A DNA stretch of 64,000 bases from Actinoplanes sp. TBRC 11911 (GCF_012933445.1 NZ_JABBNC010000001.1:617461-681460), one strand, 5' to 3'. Shown: positions 34,036-44,414, numbered from the stretch's first letter. The notes: generated from the sequence alone by a model not told the origin. Translations and numbers: made by a program.

Positions 34036-36750
34036 ATGACCGGACGAAGACGGCACAACGGGACCTTGTTAGGCAGGGATGCCGAGGGTGCGGAGCTCGA
34101 CCGCCTGCTGGCCGATGTGCGGGTCGGCGTGAGCGGGGCGCTGGTGTTGCGCGGCGAGGCGGGAATCGGCAAGACCGCGCTGCTCGATTACGCCGCCGCC
34201 CAGGCCGAGGACTGCCGGACCGTCCGGATCGTCGGGGTCGAGGCCGAGCGCGAGCTCGCCTTCGCCGGCCTGCACCAGGTCTGCGCGCCAGCGCTCGACC
34301 GCCTCGACAAGCTGCCGGTTCAGCAGGCCGGCGCGCTGAGCACGGCATTCGGCCTGAGCGCCGGCGCGACACCGGACCTCTTCATGGTCGGTCTGGGCGT
34401 GCTCAGCCTGCTCGCCGACTTCGCCGGCGATCAGCCGGTGGTCTGCCTCATCGACGACGCGCAGTGGCTGGACGCCGCATCGGCCAAGGTCCTCGGACTG
34501 GTGGCCAGGCGGCTGCGGACCGAGTCCCTCGCCATGATCTTCGCGGTGCGCGGCGACCTGCCGGAGCTCAACGGCCTGCCGGCGCGGACCGTCGGCGGCC
34601 TCTCCCCGGAGCACGCGCGCGAGCTGCTCGCTTCGACGATCCTGCGCCGGGTCGACGAGCGGGTGTTCGACCGCATCATCGCCGAATGCCACGGCAACCC
34701 GTTGGCGCTCACCGAGCTGCCGCGCGGCTTCTCGTCCGGTGAACTGGCCGGCGGCTTCGGCTTTCTCAGCCCGGAAGCCGTGCCCCGCCGCATCGAGGAG
34801 AGCTTCCGGCGGCAGATCTCCGCGCTCCCCCCGATCGCCCGCACGATGCTCCTGGTCGCCGCGGTCGAGCCTCTCGGCGACCCGGTCCTGGTGTGGCGCG
34901 CCCTGGACCGGATGGGTGTGCCGGTCGACGACCATCTCGAGGCGTCGCGGGCCGCCGCCGAGTTCGTCGATTTCGGGCTCCAGGTCCGGTTCCGGCACCC
35001 GCTGCTGCGCTCGGCGGTCTACGGTGCCGCAACCGGGGCGGAGCGGCGCCAGGCCCACGCCGCGCTCGCCGAGATCACGATGGACGGCACCGACCCGGAC
35101 CGGCGAGCCTGGCACCGGGCGCAGGCCGCCGCCGGGCCGGACGAGGACGTGGCGGCCGAATTGGAGAACTCGGCGGCCCGCGCGCAGACCCGCGGTGGCT
35201 TCGCGGCCGCCGGAGCGTTCCTGGAACGAGCTGCCGAATTGACCCCGGATCCGGCGCGGCGGGCATCGCGGCTGCTGGCCGCGGCCCAGGCACGCCACCT
35301 GGGCGGTGCGCCCGAGGCCGCGCTCCGCCTGCTCGCCATGGCCGAGGCGGCCCCGTTGTCCGAGCTGGACGCGGCACGCGCCGATCTGCTGCGGGCCGAC
35401 ATCGCCTTCATGGTCGACCGTGGCCGGGCGACGGCCGACCTCTTTCTCCGGGCGGCGTCCCGGCTCGAGCCGCTGGACGTCGGTCTCGCTCGCAGCACCT
35501 ATCTCGACGCGTTGCGGGCGGCGTGGTACGCGTCCGACTCCGGGAGCAGCGGCACCCTGCCGGATGTGGCACGAGCGGCCGCCGCGGCGCCCGCCGCCAC
35601 GCCCCCGGCCCGGCCGGCGGACCTGCTCCTCGACGGCCTGGCGGTGCGATACACCGCGGGCTTCGCGGCCGGCGTGCCGAAGATGCGCGAGGCGCTGACG
35701 GCGTTCCGGGAGAGTCCGGACGGCCTGCGGTGGATGTGGTTCGCCAGCTCCATCGCGACCGATCTGTGCGACGACGATGCGGCGGACGCGCTCACCGGCG
35801 ACTATGTGCGGCTGGCGCGCGAGACCGGGGCGCTGGCCGCGCTGCCCTTGGCCCTGACGACACGGATCCTGCATCACCTCTTCAGCGGTGACCTGTCCGA
35901 GGGTTCCGCGCTCATCACGGAACTCGACAATGTCGCCGACACCACCGGAATCCCCGTACCGGCGTACATGGCTCTGCTGCTGGCGGCGTGGCAGGGTGAT
36001 GAGCGCCGTACGGCCGAGCTGGTCGAGGTCTGCACGGCCGATGCCCGTCGCCGCGGCGAAGGACTGGCCCCGGCCATCGCGGGCTGGGCCCAGGCCATGC
36101 TTTACAACGGCTTGGGCCGGTTCGACGAGGCACTGAAGGCCGCTCAGCAGACGATTCAGTCGAGTGTGGAGCCCGGCGTGCTGACCGGGGCGCCACTTGT
36201 CGAGCTGATCACCGCGGCCGCGCACGGTGGACAGTCCGAGATCGCGGCCGAGGCGTTGGACCGGTTGTCGATATCGACGCGGGCGTGCGGCACCGACTGG
36301 GCGCTCGGCATGGAGGCAAGCTGCCGAGCCGTGCTCACCGGCTCGGAGGCCTTCTACGCCGAGGCGATCGAGCGTCTCGACCGTACGAGGATTCGCCCGC
36401 TGTCGGCCCGCGCACGCCTCTACTACGGCGAATGGCTGTGGCGGTCGGAGCGGCGCGAGGATGCCCGCCAATACATTCGAGCGGCCTACGAGATGTTCAC
36501 CGACATAGGCATGAGCGCCTTCGCCGCCCAGGCCGCTCGCCGGCTCGGAACGAACGTCCGCCAACGGTCCGGCGCGGGCGCCGGGCCGCTGACGGCGCAG
36601 GAGTCGCACATCGTGAAGCTGGTCCGTGGCGGGCTCTCGAACGCGGAGATCGCCGCCCGGTTGTTCCTCAGCCCGCGGACGGTCGAGTGGCATCTGAGCA
36701 AGATCTTCGCCAAGCTCGGCGTCTCGTCACGGCGCCAGTTGCTTCGCTGA
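34036..36750 (+). CDS. large LuxR-family regulator (LAL) with AAA ATPase domain
   Basis: A 904-residue regulator with an N-terminal STAND-type ATPase (Walker A LRGEAGIGKTALLDY near residue 45, Walker B VVCLIDDAQWLD near 140), a helical TPR-like middle and a C-terminal LuxR HTH (LTAQESHIVKLVRGGLSNAE). LAL proteins often control secondary-metabolite or catabolic genes. ATG 34036 lies six bases after TACCAT, suggesting a leaderless promoter. No obvious cluster is adjacent, so the targets are unknown. Confidence 0.88.
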   Translation: MTGRRRHNGTLLGRDAEGAELDRLLADVRVGVSGALVLRGEAGIGKTALLDYAAAQAEDCRTVRIVGVEAERELAFAGLHQVCAPALDRLDKLPVQQAGALSTAFGLSAGATPDLFMVGLGVLSLLADFAGDQPVVCLIDDAQWLDAASAKVLGLVARRLRTESLAMIFAVRGDLPELNGLPARTVGGLSPEHARELLASTILRRVDERVFDRIIAECHGNPLALTELPRGFSSGELAGGFGFLSPEAVPRRIEESFRRQISALPPIARTMLLVAAVEPLGDPVLVWRALDRMGVPVDDHLEASRAAAEFVDFGLQVRFRHPLLRSAVYGAATGAERRQAHAALAEITMDGTDPDRRAWHRAQAAAGPDEDVAAELENSAARAQTRGGFAAAGAFLERAAELTPDPARRASRLLAAAQARHLGGAPEAALRLLAMAEAAPLSELDAARADLLRADIAFMVDRGRATADLFLRAASRLEPLDVGLARSTYLDALRAAWYASDSGSSGTLPDVARAAAAAPAATPPARPADLLLDGLAVRYTAGFAAGVPKMREALTAFRESPDGLRWMWFASSIATDLCDDDAADALTGDYVRLARETGALAALPLALTTRILHHLFSGDLSEGSALITELDNVADTTGIPVPAYMALLLAAWQGDERRTAELVEVCTADARRRGEGLAPAIAGWAQAMLYNGLGRFDEALKAAQQTIQSSVEPGVLTGAPLVELITAAAHGGQSEIAAEALDRLSISTRACGTDWALGMEASCRAVLTGSEAFYAEAIERLDRTRIRPLSARARLYYGEWLWRSERREDARQYIRAAYEMFTDIGMSAFAAQAARRLGTNVRQRSGAGAGPLTAQESHIVKLVRGGLSNAEIAARLFLSPRTVEWHLSKIFAKLGVSSRRQLLR

Positions 36751-36968
36751 CGTCTCAGACGGCGGCGATGGCAGCCCGAATCACGTCGGCCACCTCGGGC
36801 CATGGACCGCTGGAGCCCGATCGGAATGTTGCGGTCCACAGTGACCGACGACGATGATCGATAGGCCCGGGCCGGCGGGCGGTGATTTCACCCGTCCGTC
36901 ACCATCTGGTCGATCTGGATGACCCGCGTTGACGAGCACGACGCCGACTCTCCTACGGCACCGTCGCG

Positions 36969-38153
36969 CTAGGTCCGCACGTGCGCTCCCCGGCTACGCA
37001 CGGCGCTCGCGGTGAACGCGGTGGCCACCAGAGCGAGTGCGCCGTACCCGAACGCGATGTGCGGCACCGAGAGCACGCCGGAGAGCTGGGCGGAGATGAG
37101 GCTGGGAATGGTCGCGCCGCTGTAGCTCAGGAGGTAGACCACGGCGAAGATCGGCGCCCGGTCGGCCAGCTCGCTGCCGGAAAGCAGGCCGCGGGTCGCG
37201 GCACTGATGGCAATTCCTTGAGCGGCCCCCGCCACGATGGTCGCGCCGATGAACAACGGCAACGCGCCGCTGGTGATCGCGATGAGGATGCCGATCCAGC
37301 CGGCCAGGAAGCCGGCCATGCCGACGCGTTGGGCTGCCGCCGGCGGAAACCGGCCCCCGAGGGGCGCACCCAGCGCGCTGGGACCCATGTAAGCGGCGAA
37401 TACCAGCCCCAGAATGAGCGAATTGCCGGTGTGCAGTTGATCTTTGACCAGCGCGGGCACGAAGGCCTGGTAGAAGGCCCCGGTTGCCCAGGTGGCCAGG
37501 AACACCGCGGCCGCGGCGGGAACCAAATGCCGGACCCGGGCCGGCACGCGAACGTGCGGGCGCAATGATTGCCGGCCGCCCGGCGCCGGCGTCACGGTCT
37601 CCGAGCTGATGGCGACGAGCCCGGCCGACAGGATCAGCAGACCGATGACCACCAGGAAGATGAGGTCGCGCCGCCAGGGCCCGTACTGGACCAATGCGCC
37701 GGAGGCGATCGCACCGACCGCCAGGCCGAGCATGACCGTCTGGCTGGAGGCGACCGACGCCAGCCAGGCGGGCCGAGCCGGTGCGGCGTCGACGATGTAG
37801 GCGGTGAGGCTGCTGCTGGCCAGCCCGGCGCCGAATCCCATCAGCAGCCGGCCCGCGATCAGGATGCCGATGTGGTGCACGTCCAGCAGCAGCAGACAAC
37901 CGAGGACGAGCAGTCCGAGGCTGGCGATCGCCACCGGACGCCGGCCCACATGATTGGACAGCCGTCCCAGCACCAGAAGGGTGCTGAGAGTGGCTGCGGA
38001 ATAGGCGACGACGGTCAGCGAGATGCCCGCGTTGGTGAACCCGTCCTCGGCCCGGTAGATGTTGAAGAGGGGGATGGTCGAACCCACCGCGGCAAACACG
38101 GCCACCAGGGAGACCACCGCGGACACGAACGTCAGCCGGCGCGTTCTCTGCAT
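36969..38153 (-). CDS. MFS transporter
   Basis: A 394-residue, 12-helix major facilitator with signature LVLGRLSNHVGRRPVAIASL between helices 2 and 3. It is the last gene of an SDR-cupin-MFS operon (2-bp gap), so it probably exports or imports the compound processed by these enzymes. ATG 38153 is directly preceded by the cupin stop. No ligand specificity is visible. Confidence 0.88.
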   Translation of the reverse strand: MQRTRRLTFVSAVVSLVAVFAAVGSTIPLFNIYRAEDGFTNAGISLTVVAYSAATLSTLLVLGRLSNHVGRRPVAIASLGLLVLGCLLLLDVHHIGILIAGRLLMGFGAGLASSSLTAYIVDAAPARPAWLASVASSQTVMLGLAVGAIASGALVQYGPWRRDLIFLVVIGLLILSAGLVAISSETVTPAPGGRQSLRPHVRVPARVRHLVPAAAAVFLATWATGAFYQAFVPALVKDQLHTGNSLILGLVFAAYMGPSALGAPLGGRFPPAAAQRVGMAGFLAGWIGILIAITSGALPLFIGATIVAGAAQGIAISAATRGLLSGSELADRAPIFAVVYLLSYSGATIPSLISAQLSGVLSVPHIAFGYGALALVATAFTASAVRSRGAHVRT

Positions 38154-38155
38154 CG

Positions 38156-38704
38156 CTAGGGCCGGCCGCCCTCGGGTTTGAAGAGATAGTTGAGCTCGGT
38201 GTGGTATTCGAGATCGAGGTTCCGTTCCGCGACCGTGGCCATGACCTCCGCGGTGCGGTCGGCGTCCCAGATGATCGGCGCCGAGCCCGGCTTCGGTTCG
38301 TCACCGCCGTAGAGGAACATCAGCTCGGGGCCGCCCGGAGTGAAGAAGAACAGCAGGCGAGCCTCCTCGTCCCCGACGTTCATGAACCGATGCAGCGTCC
38401 CCCTCGGCACGTGGACGAAACCGCCCGCCTCCGCGGTGACCGTCTTTTCCCCGCCGAGGAAGGCGATCGTCCCGGAAACCACGAAAAAGCTTTCGTCCGA
38501 GTGTTTGTGCAGGTGCGGGAGCGGACCGGCGCCGACCGGCACCTGTCCGTCGATGAACCCGATCGACCCGGTCCCGTCCTCGGCGGACGTCAGGACCCGA
38601 TAGACGTCGCCGGAGACCCATTTGACGGTGCCACCACCGGCGGGCGTGTACAGCACCCGCCCGGAATCGAACATGCCCTTACCGTCGGGCTGAATGAGAC
38701 TCAT
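38156..38704 (-). CDS. cupin-domain protein (quercetinase-like)
   Basis: A 182-residue single cupin with metal-binding motif 1 (GPLPHLHKHSDESFFVVSGT: two His plus Glu) and motif 2 (GGFVHVPRGTLHRFMN). Related proteins include quercetin dioxygenase-like and isomerase cupins. Its ATG shares one base with the SDR stop (TGATG). The operon SDR-cupin-MFS suggests modification and transport of a small, probably aromatic or hydroxylated, compound. Confidence 0.87.
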   Translation of the reverse strand: MSLIQPDGKGMFDSGRVLYTPAGGGTVKWVSGDVYRVLTSAEDGTGSIGFIDGQVPVGAGPLPHLHKHSDESFFVVSGTIAFLGGEKTVTAEAGGFVHVPRGTLHRFMNVGDEEARLLFFFTPGGPELMFLYGGDEPKPGSAPIIWDADRTAEVMATVAERNLDLEYHTELNYLFKPEGGRP

Positions 38705-39477
38705 CAGTTGCGGCCGGCCATGACGCCGCCGTCCACATTCCAGATCGCGCCCGTCACCCAGTCCGTCTCGGGCGAGAGGAGGAAGGTGATGGTGGAGGCG
38801 ATGTCGCGCGCCGTGCCGATCCGGCCGATCGGGTGGAACGCGTCGAAGCCGTGCAGGGTGCGCTCGATCTGGTCCTTCGGGATGAAGCCCTCGTAGAGCG
38901 GGGTGTCCACGACCGCGGGAGCGACCGCGTTGACCCGGATCTTGTGGGGCGCGAGCTCGATCGCCAGGTTGTGGGTCAGCGCGTGCACGCCCGCCTTGGC
39001 CATCGAGTACGCGGACGACGGCGTCGCCGCGATGGCCTGATGCGCCCACATGCTGCCGATGTTGACGATGGATCCGCCGCGGCCGCCGTCGACCATCGCC
39101 CGCGCCACGGTCTGGGTGAGGAAGAAGATGGCCCGGCTCAGCTCCAGGTACGAGTCGTAGAAGTCGCCGTCGTACTCGAAGAACGCCCTCGGGATGAAGA
39201 AGCCGGCCGCGTTGACCAGCAGGGTCGCGTCGGCGTGATCCTCGGCCAGCTGTCGCTGCACCCGTTCCACCTGGGCGCGGTCCGCGAGGTCCGCCACGAT
39301 GCCGTACGCCTTGCCGTCGCGCGACAGCGCCGCCACGGTCTCGTCGACGCGGGCTTGCTCCCGGCCGACGATGACCACGCTGCCGCCACCCGCGACGACA
39401 TCGGCGGCCGCGTCGCGTCCCATGCCGCTGCTGCCACCGATGACCACCAGTTTCTGACCTTCAAAGTTCGTAGCCAT
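38704..39477 (-). CDS. short-chain dehydrogenase/reductase
   Basis: A 257-residue classical SDR with nucleotide-binding [17 protein letters not shown], catalytic Ser in NIGSMWAHQ, YxxxK in SAYSMAKAG and C-terminal [13 protein letters not shown] 39477 is the first gene of the operon. It is preceded by a promoter-operator block that is nearly identical to the one before the ECF sigma gene. Substrate unknown; NADP preference is suggested by VGREQAR after strand 2. Confidence 0.92.
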   Translation of the reverse strand: MATNFEGQKLVVIGGSSGMGRDAAADVVAGGGSVVIVGREQARVDETVAALSRDGKAYGIVADLADRAQVERVQRQLAEDHADATLLVNAAGFFIPRAFFEYDGDFYDSYLELSRAIFFLTQTVARAMVDGGRGGSIVNIGSMWAHQAIAATPSSAYSMAKAGVHALTHNLAIELAPHKIRVNAVAPAVVDTPLYEGFIPKDQIERTLHGFDAFHPIGRIGTARDIASTITFLLSPETDWVTGAIWNVDGGVMAGRN

Positions 39478-39524
39478 GCTCAGCCTCTCTTCGCCGTGAG
39501 TCGGTTCCGGTCGGAAACGAACAG

Positions 39525-39566
39525 GCCCGAGTGTCCGAGAGCCAAACTGGTCTGTCAAGTCCAGTC
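39525..39566 (-). promoter_or_regulatory. promoter with TGGTC-N6-GTCCA operator upstream of the SDR gene
   Basis: The operator core is 39548-39563. On the minus strand a TTGACA lies inside the dyad and GACACT follows 17 bp later. It is a near-copy (about 36 of 41 bases) of the block at 22082-22122, pointing to shared control of the two operons. Confidence 0.6.
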
Positions 39567-39635
39567 TTCGGGATGAAGCCGCAGGTGAGAGCCACGTAAC
39601 AAAAGGCGGAAGTGATCTTTTCGCTCCGGCTAGCT

Positions 39636-39651
39636 TGGACGTGAGAGTCCA
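39636..39651 (+). promoter_or_regulatory. TGGAC-N6-GTCCA operator upstream of ctaD
   Basis: Perfect dyad TGGAC-GTGAGA-GTCCA twenty bases before the GTG start of the cytochrome oxidase gene. Its position suggests it overlaps the transcription start or leader, where a bound repressor would block expression. Confidence 0.6.
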
Positions 39652-39671
39652 GTGATACCTCGGGAGACGCC

Positions 39672-41345
39672 GTGACGGCACTGCAACCTCAACCCATACA
39701 GACACGGCCGTACCCCGTACGCCGTCAGGTGCGTGGCTCGGCGCTGGCGGGCATGCTGCGAACGACCGACCACAAGCAGATAGGGATCATGTATCTGGGC
39801 ACCGCCTTCGGGTTCTACCTCGTCGGCGGCCTGCTCGCGTTGCTGATGCGGGCGGAACTGGCCCGGCCCGGGTTGCAGTTCCTGTCTCCGGAGCAGTACA
39901 ACCAGCTGTTCACCATGCACGGCACGATCATGCTGCTGTTCTTCGCCACGCCGATCATCTTCGCCTTCGCCAATTTCGTGGTGCCCATTCAGATCGGCGC
40001 GCCCGACGTCGCGTTTCCCCGGCTCAACGCGTTCGCGTACTGGATGTATCTGTTCGGTGGTCTGATCACGCTGAGCGGCTTCGCCACGCCCGGCGGAGCG
40101 GCCGAGTTCGGCTGGACGGCCTACACACCGCTCAGCGACTCGCTCAACACGCCGGGTGCCGGCGGGAACCTGTGGGTGGTGGGTCTCACCCTGTCCGGCC
40201 TCGGCACGATCCTGGGCGCGGTCAACATGATCACCACCATCCTGACCCTGCGCGCTCCCGGCATGACCATGTTCCGGATGTCGATCCTGACCTGGAACAT
40301 TCTGATCACCAGCCTGCTGGTGGTCCTGGTGTTCCCGTTCTTCGCGGCCGCGCTGCTGGCGCTTGCCGCCGATCGCATTCTCGGGGCCCACGTCTTCGAG
40401 CCGGCAACCGGCGGGCCGCTGATGTGGGAACACCTCTTCTGGTTCTTCGGCCATCCCGAGGTCTACATCATCGCGCTGCCGTTCTTCGGCATCATCACCG
40501 AGGTCATCCCGGTCTTCAGCCGCAAGCCGGTCTTCGGATACAAAGGCCTGGTCGCGGCCACGCTGCTGATCGCCGCCCTGTCCATGTCGGTGTGGGCCCA
40601 TCACCTGTTCGTCACCGGCCAGGTGCTGCTGCCGTTCTTCAGCTTCCTCAGCTTCCTCATCGCCGTCCCGACCGGCATGAAGTTCTTCGTGTGGATCGGC
40701 ACGATGTGGCGCGGGCAGATCAGCTTCGAGACACCGATGATGTTCGCGATCGGTTTCCTGGTCACCTTCCTGCTCGGCGGCCTGACCGGCGTGCTGCTGG
40801 CCGCACCGCCCGTCGATTTTCACGTCTCGGACACGTATTTCGTCGTCGCGCACTTCCATTACGTGCTGTTCGGCACGATCGTGTTCGCCGTGTTCGCCGG
40901 CGTCTACTTCTGGTTTCCGAAGATGTTCGGCAGAATGCTCGACGACCGCTTGGGAAAGCTGCACTTCTGGCTGACGCTCGTCGGCTTCCACGGCACCTTC
41001 CTCGTGCAGCACTGGCTGGGCGCGTCCGGCATGCCGCGACGGTATGCGGATTACCTGCCCGGCGACGGCTTCACGACGTTGAACACCATCTCGACGATCG
41101 GCTCATTCGTTCTCGGCCTGTCCACACTGCCGTTCCTGTACAACGTCTGGAAGTCGTACCGGTCCGGCCAGGTGGTGACGGTCAACGACCCGTGGGGGCA
41201 CGGCAACTCGCTCGAATGGGCCACCTCATGCCCGCCGCCGCTGCGCAACTTCGACCGCATGCCCCGCATCAAATCCGAGCGCCCCGCGTTCGACGAGAAG
41301 TTCCCCGAGGTCGCCAAGGCCCGATCCGAAAAGATCGCTCGCTGA
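39672..41345 (+). CDS. ctaD: cytochrome c oxidase subunit I
   Basis: A 557-residue, 12-helix heme-copper oxidase subunit. Heme and copper ligands are visible: [10 protein letters not shown] (heme a His), HPEVYI (CuB His and cross-linked Tyr), WAHHLF (CuB His pair) and [11 protein letters not shown] (heme ligands). It is the catalytic, proton-pumping aa3-type subunit in the membrane. GTG 39672 has GGGAG upstream. No ctaC, ctaE, ctaF or qcr genes flank it, so it looks like a duplicate, separately regulated copy under the TetR-type operator. Confidence 0.93.
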   Translation: MTALQPQPIQTRPYPVRRQVRGSALAGMLRTTDHKQIGIMYLGTAFGFYLVGGLLALLMRAELARPGLQFLSPEQYNQLFTMHGTIMLLFFATPIIFAFANFVVPIQIGAPDVAFPRLNAFAYWMYLFGGLITLSGFATPGGAAEFGWTAYTPLSDSLNTPGAGGNLWVVGLTLSGLGTILGAVNMITTILTLRAPGMTMFRMSILTWNILITSLLVVLVFPFFAAALLALAADRILGAHVFEPATGGPLMWEHLFWFFGHPEVYIIALPFFGIITEVIPVFSRKPVFGYKGLVAATLLIAALSMSVWAHHLFVTGQVLLPFFSFLSFLIAVPTGMKFFVWIGTMWRGQISFETPMMFAIGFLVTFLLGGLTGVLLAAPPVDFHVSDTYFVVAHFHYVLFGTIVFAVFAGVYFWFPKMFGRMLDDRLGKLHFWLTLVGFHGTFLVQHWLGASGMPRRYADYLPGDGFTTLNTISTIGSFVLGLSTLPFLYNVWKSYRSGQVVTVNDPWGHGNSLEWATSCPPPLRNFDRMPRIKSERPAFDEKFPEVAKARSEKIAR

Positions 41346-41357
41346 TTCGATCGGCGA

Positions 41358-41573
41358 CGCGGCCGGAGACGTGCGGAAGGTCGTGCGGCACGGCTGGCCG
41401 GGACACCGATCGGATTGTGGTGCGGCCGCGACGATCCCTTGCACACGGCGGTCCGGGCACTGCCGGTCGATCCGGCGGTCAGCGGATTCGGGACCGGCCG
41501 GCACAACTTCGGCTACTGGAGCACGATCGTCGCGCCGGCCTTCGATTTCGTCGCGCGGGAGTTGTCCAGCTAG
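41358..41573 (+). pseudogene. C-terminal fragment of an alpha/beta-hydrolase (antigen-85/esterase-like)
   Basis: In frame from about 41358 to TAG 41573 reads RLAGTPIGLWCGRDDPLHTA, later GFGTGRHNFGYWSTIVAPAF. This matches the last part of esterase D/antigen-85-type hydrolases, with the acid (GRDDP) and catalytic His (RHNFGYW) retained. No start or nucleophile-containing N-terminal part exists; the gene is truncated right after ctaD. Confidence 0.65.
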
Positions 41574-41575
41574 GG

Positions 41576-43087
41576 TCACCCGTCGTCGCGGATCAGGTCG
41601 GCGGCCTTTTCGGCAATCATCAAGGTGGCCGCGTTGGTGTTGACCGACGGCAGCCGCGGCATCACCGAGGCGTCCACCACCCGGAGCCCGTCAATCCCGT
41701 GCACGCGCAGATCGGGCCCCACGACCGCATCCGGTCCGGTGCCCATGGCGCAGGTGCCGACCGGGTGGTAATAGGTGACCGTGCCATGCGTGACGTAGTC
41801 GCGTGGCGGTGTCGCACCGGGCAGCACTTCGCGGCCGCGCCAGCCGTCGAACGGTGCGGCCGCCGCGATGCTCCGGGCCATCTCGATGCCGCGCAGCATC
41901 CGGCGCATGTCCGACTCCACGCCGTAGTAGTTCGGGTCGATCAGCGGCGGCGTCCGCGGATCGGCGTCGGCCAGCCGCACCGACCCGTGCGCGTCCGGGA
42001 CGATCGCCACGCCGAGCGAGAAGCTGTTCGCCGGCACCGGGAGGCCGGGCCGGTGCGACGGCACGTGGATGAACACGATCTGCATGTCCGGCCCGGCGAG
42101 CGCCGGTTCGCTGCGCCAGGACAGCGAGCTTTCGGCCCGGTTGTTCACGCCCACCGGGATCGGCCGGGTCGCTTCGTAGATCACGCTGGTACGCGGGTGG
42201 TCGCGCAGATTGCGGCCGACGCCCGGCAGGTGCTGCGTCACCGTGACACCGGCGCGTTCCAGGTCGGCGGCGTCGCCGATCCCGGACAGCATCAGCAGGC
42301 GAGGTGAGTCGATCGCCCCCGCGCAAACCACAACCTCCGATTGCCCGTACGCCGTGACGAGCTCGCCCCCGTGGTCGAGCTCGACACCGGCGCACCGCCC
42401 ACCCGCGAACAGCAGCCGCCGTGCGCGTGCCTCGGTCAGCACCGTCAGGTTCGGCCGCCTACCCGCGATCGGGTGCAGATAGGCCGTCGCCGCGCTCTGG
42501 CGCTGTCCGTCCACAATGTTCAAATCGTTCCAGCCGGCGCCCTCCGGCACGGCTCCGTTGAGGTCGTCGGTCCGCGAAAAACCGGCGGCCACCGCGGCGT
42601 CGATGAAGATCCCGGACATCGGGTTCGGATCGGCCGCCGGCCGCGGACGCATCGGCCCGCTGTCGCCGCGGAACCGGTTGTCGCCGCCCTCGACCGTCTC
42701 CATGCGCCGGAAATACGGCAGCACCGACTCGTAGTCCCACCCCGTCGCGCCCGCCTTCGCCCAGGCGTCGAAGTCGGCCGGATGCCCGCGGAGGTGCATC
42801 ATCGCGTTGATGCTGCTGGAGCCGCCCAGCGTCCGCCCGCGGGGCCAGCGGTACACGAAATCGGCGCTCCCCTGCTGTGGCACCGTTTCGTAGGCGTAGT
42901 CGACGGCGGTGCCCTGCAGCGTGTGCCACGCCATCGGTTCCCGGATGGCCGGCAACGTATCGGCCGGACCGGACTCCACGAGCAGCACCCGCGCGTCCGG
43001 ATTCTCGGAGAGCCGGGCGGCCAGCACACAGCCGGCCGATCCCGCGCCGACAATCACATAGTCATAGAAGGTCGATCGATCGAACAA
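41576..43087 (-). CDS. GMC-family FAD oxidoreductase (choline-dehydrogenase-like)
   Basis: A 503-residue flavoenzyme with dinucleotide-binding [18 protein letters not shown], the GMC signature [20 protein letters not shown], catalytic His in [11 protein letters not shown] and a C-terminal [21 protein letters not shown] enzymes oxidise alcohols such as choline, polyethylene glycol or sugars. The frame opens with TTG 43087, preceded by AGAAGG; no better start precedes the FAD motif. It lies immediately upstream of a TetR gene in the same orientation. Confidence 0.9.
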   Translation of the reverse strand: MFDRSTFYDYVIVGAGSAGCVLAARLSENPDARVLLVESGPADTLPAIREPMAWHTLQGTAVDYAYETVPQQGSADFVYRWPRGRTLGGSSSINAMMHLRGHPADFDAWAKAGATGWDYESVLPYFRRMETVEGGDNRFRGDSGPMRPRPAADPNPMSGIFIDAAVAAGFSRTDDLNGAVPEGAGWNDLNIVDGQRQSAATAYLHPIAGRRPNLTVLTEARARRLLFAGGRCAGVELDHGGELVTAYGQSEVVVCAGAIDSPRLLMLSGIGDAADLERAGVTVTQHLPGVGRNLRDHPRTSVIYEATRPIPVGVNNRAESSLSWRSEPALAGPDMQIVFIHVPSHRPGLPVPANSFSLGVAIVPDAHGSVRLADADPRTPPLIDPNYYGVESDMRRMLRGIEMARSIAAAAPFDGWRGREVLPGATPPRDYVTHGTVTYYHPVGTCAMGTGPDAVVGPDLRVHGIDGLRVVDASVMPRLPSVNTNAATLMIAEKAADLIRDDG

Positions 43088-43117
43088 GGTCCTTCTCCCC
43101 CGTACGGAATCGCCGCG

Positions 43118-43708
43118 TTACCCCATCGCGTCCCGCACGCTGCGCTCGATGCTGCGCCGGGCACGCTCGACGACCGCGTGGTCGCCGTACATCACGAGAA
43201 TGTTGTTGGCGGTGCGCAACGCGGCGTGCACCTCGAAGGCCAGCTGCGCCGGGTCGGCGGCGCCCGCTTCGCGGCTGTAGCGGGTGAGCAGACCGAGCCA
43301 CTCCGACTCGTACGCCGCGACACGATCGCGCACCGGGCCGGGCCGCGTGTCGAGCTCGGCCGCCACCGAGGCGAAGAAGCACCCGCCCGGCAGCTCGACG
43401 GCGTAACCCAGGTACCCGTCGGCCAGCGCGCGCAGCCGGGACAGGCCGTCCGGCTGCGCCGCCGCCGGGTCGAGCAGGTGCTCCCGGTAACGCCGGTGCA
43501 CGTCGGCAACCGTCGCGAGCTGCAGCTCTTCCTTGGACGGGAAGTGTGCGTAGAACGCGCTCTTGCTCATGCCGATGTGCGTGGTCAGGTTCCCGATGGA
43601 GAGCCCGTCGATGCCCTCGGTGGCAGCTAGTTCGGCCGCCGCGTCGAGAATCACCTGCCGGCTGCGCTCGCCCCGCGGCCGCTTGTGCGCGATTCGTGGC
43701 CCGGTCAT
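43118..43708 (-). CDS. TetR-family regulator
   Basis: A 196-residue regulator: HTH at residues 16-60 (LSIGNLTTHIGMSKSAFYAH), then a TetR_C domain (LDPAAAQPDGLSRLRALADG). It follows a hydrolase gene by 4 bp in the same operon. Two 20-bp operators of the classic TetR form lie upstream of that hydrolase, so it probably represses its own operon. Confidence 0.9.
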   Translation of the reverse strand: MTGPRIAHKRPRGERSRQVILDAAAELAATEGIDGLSIGNLTTHIGMSKSAFYAHFPSKEELQLATVADVHRRYREHLLDPAAAQPDGLSRLRALADGYLGYAVELPGGCFFASVAAELDTRPGPVRDRVAAYESEWLGLLTRYSREAGAADPAQLAFEVHAALRTANNILVMYGDHAVVERARRSIERSVRDAMG

Positions 43709-43712
43709 CCGC

Positions 43713-44414
43713 TCACTCCTCGGCTAGATCCAGCTCGGCCCGCAGCAGCTCGGCCAGCTCCTTCGGCTTGACCAGGAACGGCGAATGCCCGGTCTGCAGA
43801 CGATGCGTGTGCTGGGCACGCTTGGCGAGAAACTCCCGCGCTTGCTTCGGTACGGCGTTGTCGAGCTCACCGATGACGTACGAGCTGGGAATGGTCTTCC
43901 ATGCCGCCTTGGTGATCGGCTGGTTCATGGCCGCCACCGAGTGCGCGTGCAGCGCGTCCGCGGCCGCCTTCTGCGCGGCCGGCTCCAGGTCGGCGTAGAA
44001 CACGTTCTCGGCGTCGAGCATCTCGTAGTAGCCCTCGCCGACGTGGTCGGTGCCCCAGAACGGCGGCGGGGTGCCACCCACCAGACCTAGGAGCGACTCG
44101 CCCTCGTCGAGCATGAAAGCGTTGAGGTAGACGATGCGCCGGACCTTGTCCTCGAGCCCGGCGAGGGCCTCGGTGGTGGGCGCGCCGCCGTAGGAGTGGG
44201 CGACCGCGACGACCGGCCCGTCGATGGACAGCGCGGCGTCGCGGATCCGGCGGGCGTCGGCGTACATGTCGCCCAGCTGATTGGCCGGGACCGGGGCACT
44301 GGACGGGTTCTGGATGCGGCGGATCTTCTCGTCCGGCATCTCCGTCATCAGCTGGTCCCACATCGCCTTGTCATGCCACGCCCCGTGAACCAGCAGAAGG
44401 GTGGGTCGCATCAT
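43713..44414 (-). CDS. alpha/beta hydrolase
   Basis: A 233-residue serine hydrolase with LLLVHGAWHDKAMWDQL (oxyanion loop), nucleophile elbow VAHSYGGAPT, and late LQTGHSPFLVKP carrying the catalytic His. Related proteins are annotated as salicylate or acetone esterase-like. Two consecutive ATGs (44414, 44411) follow an AGGAG; I take the first. Under control of the adjacent TetR: the operators lie 20-90 bp upstream. Confidence 0.85.
   Translation of the reverse strand: MMRPTLLLVHGAWHDKAMWDQLMTEMPDEKIRRIQNPSSAPVPANQLGDMYADARRIRDAALSIDGPVVAVAHSYGGAPTTEALAGLEDKVRRIVYLNAFMLDEGESLLGLVGGTPPPFWGTDHVGEGYYEMLDAENVFYADLEPAAQKAAADALHAHSVAAMNQPITKAAWKTIPSSYVIGELDNAVPKQAREFLAKRAQHTHRLQTGHSPFLVKPKELAELLRAELDLAEE

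Noticed and set aside
36751..36968. Minus-strand tail reading SGPWPEVADVIRAAIAAV followed by a stop
   Set aside because: It looks like a protein C-terminus, but I cannot assign a family and the stretch is too short to call a relic.
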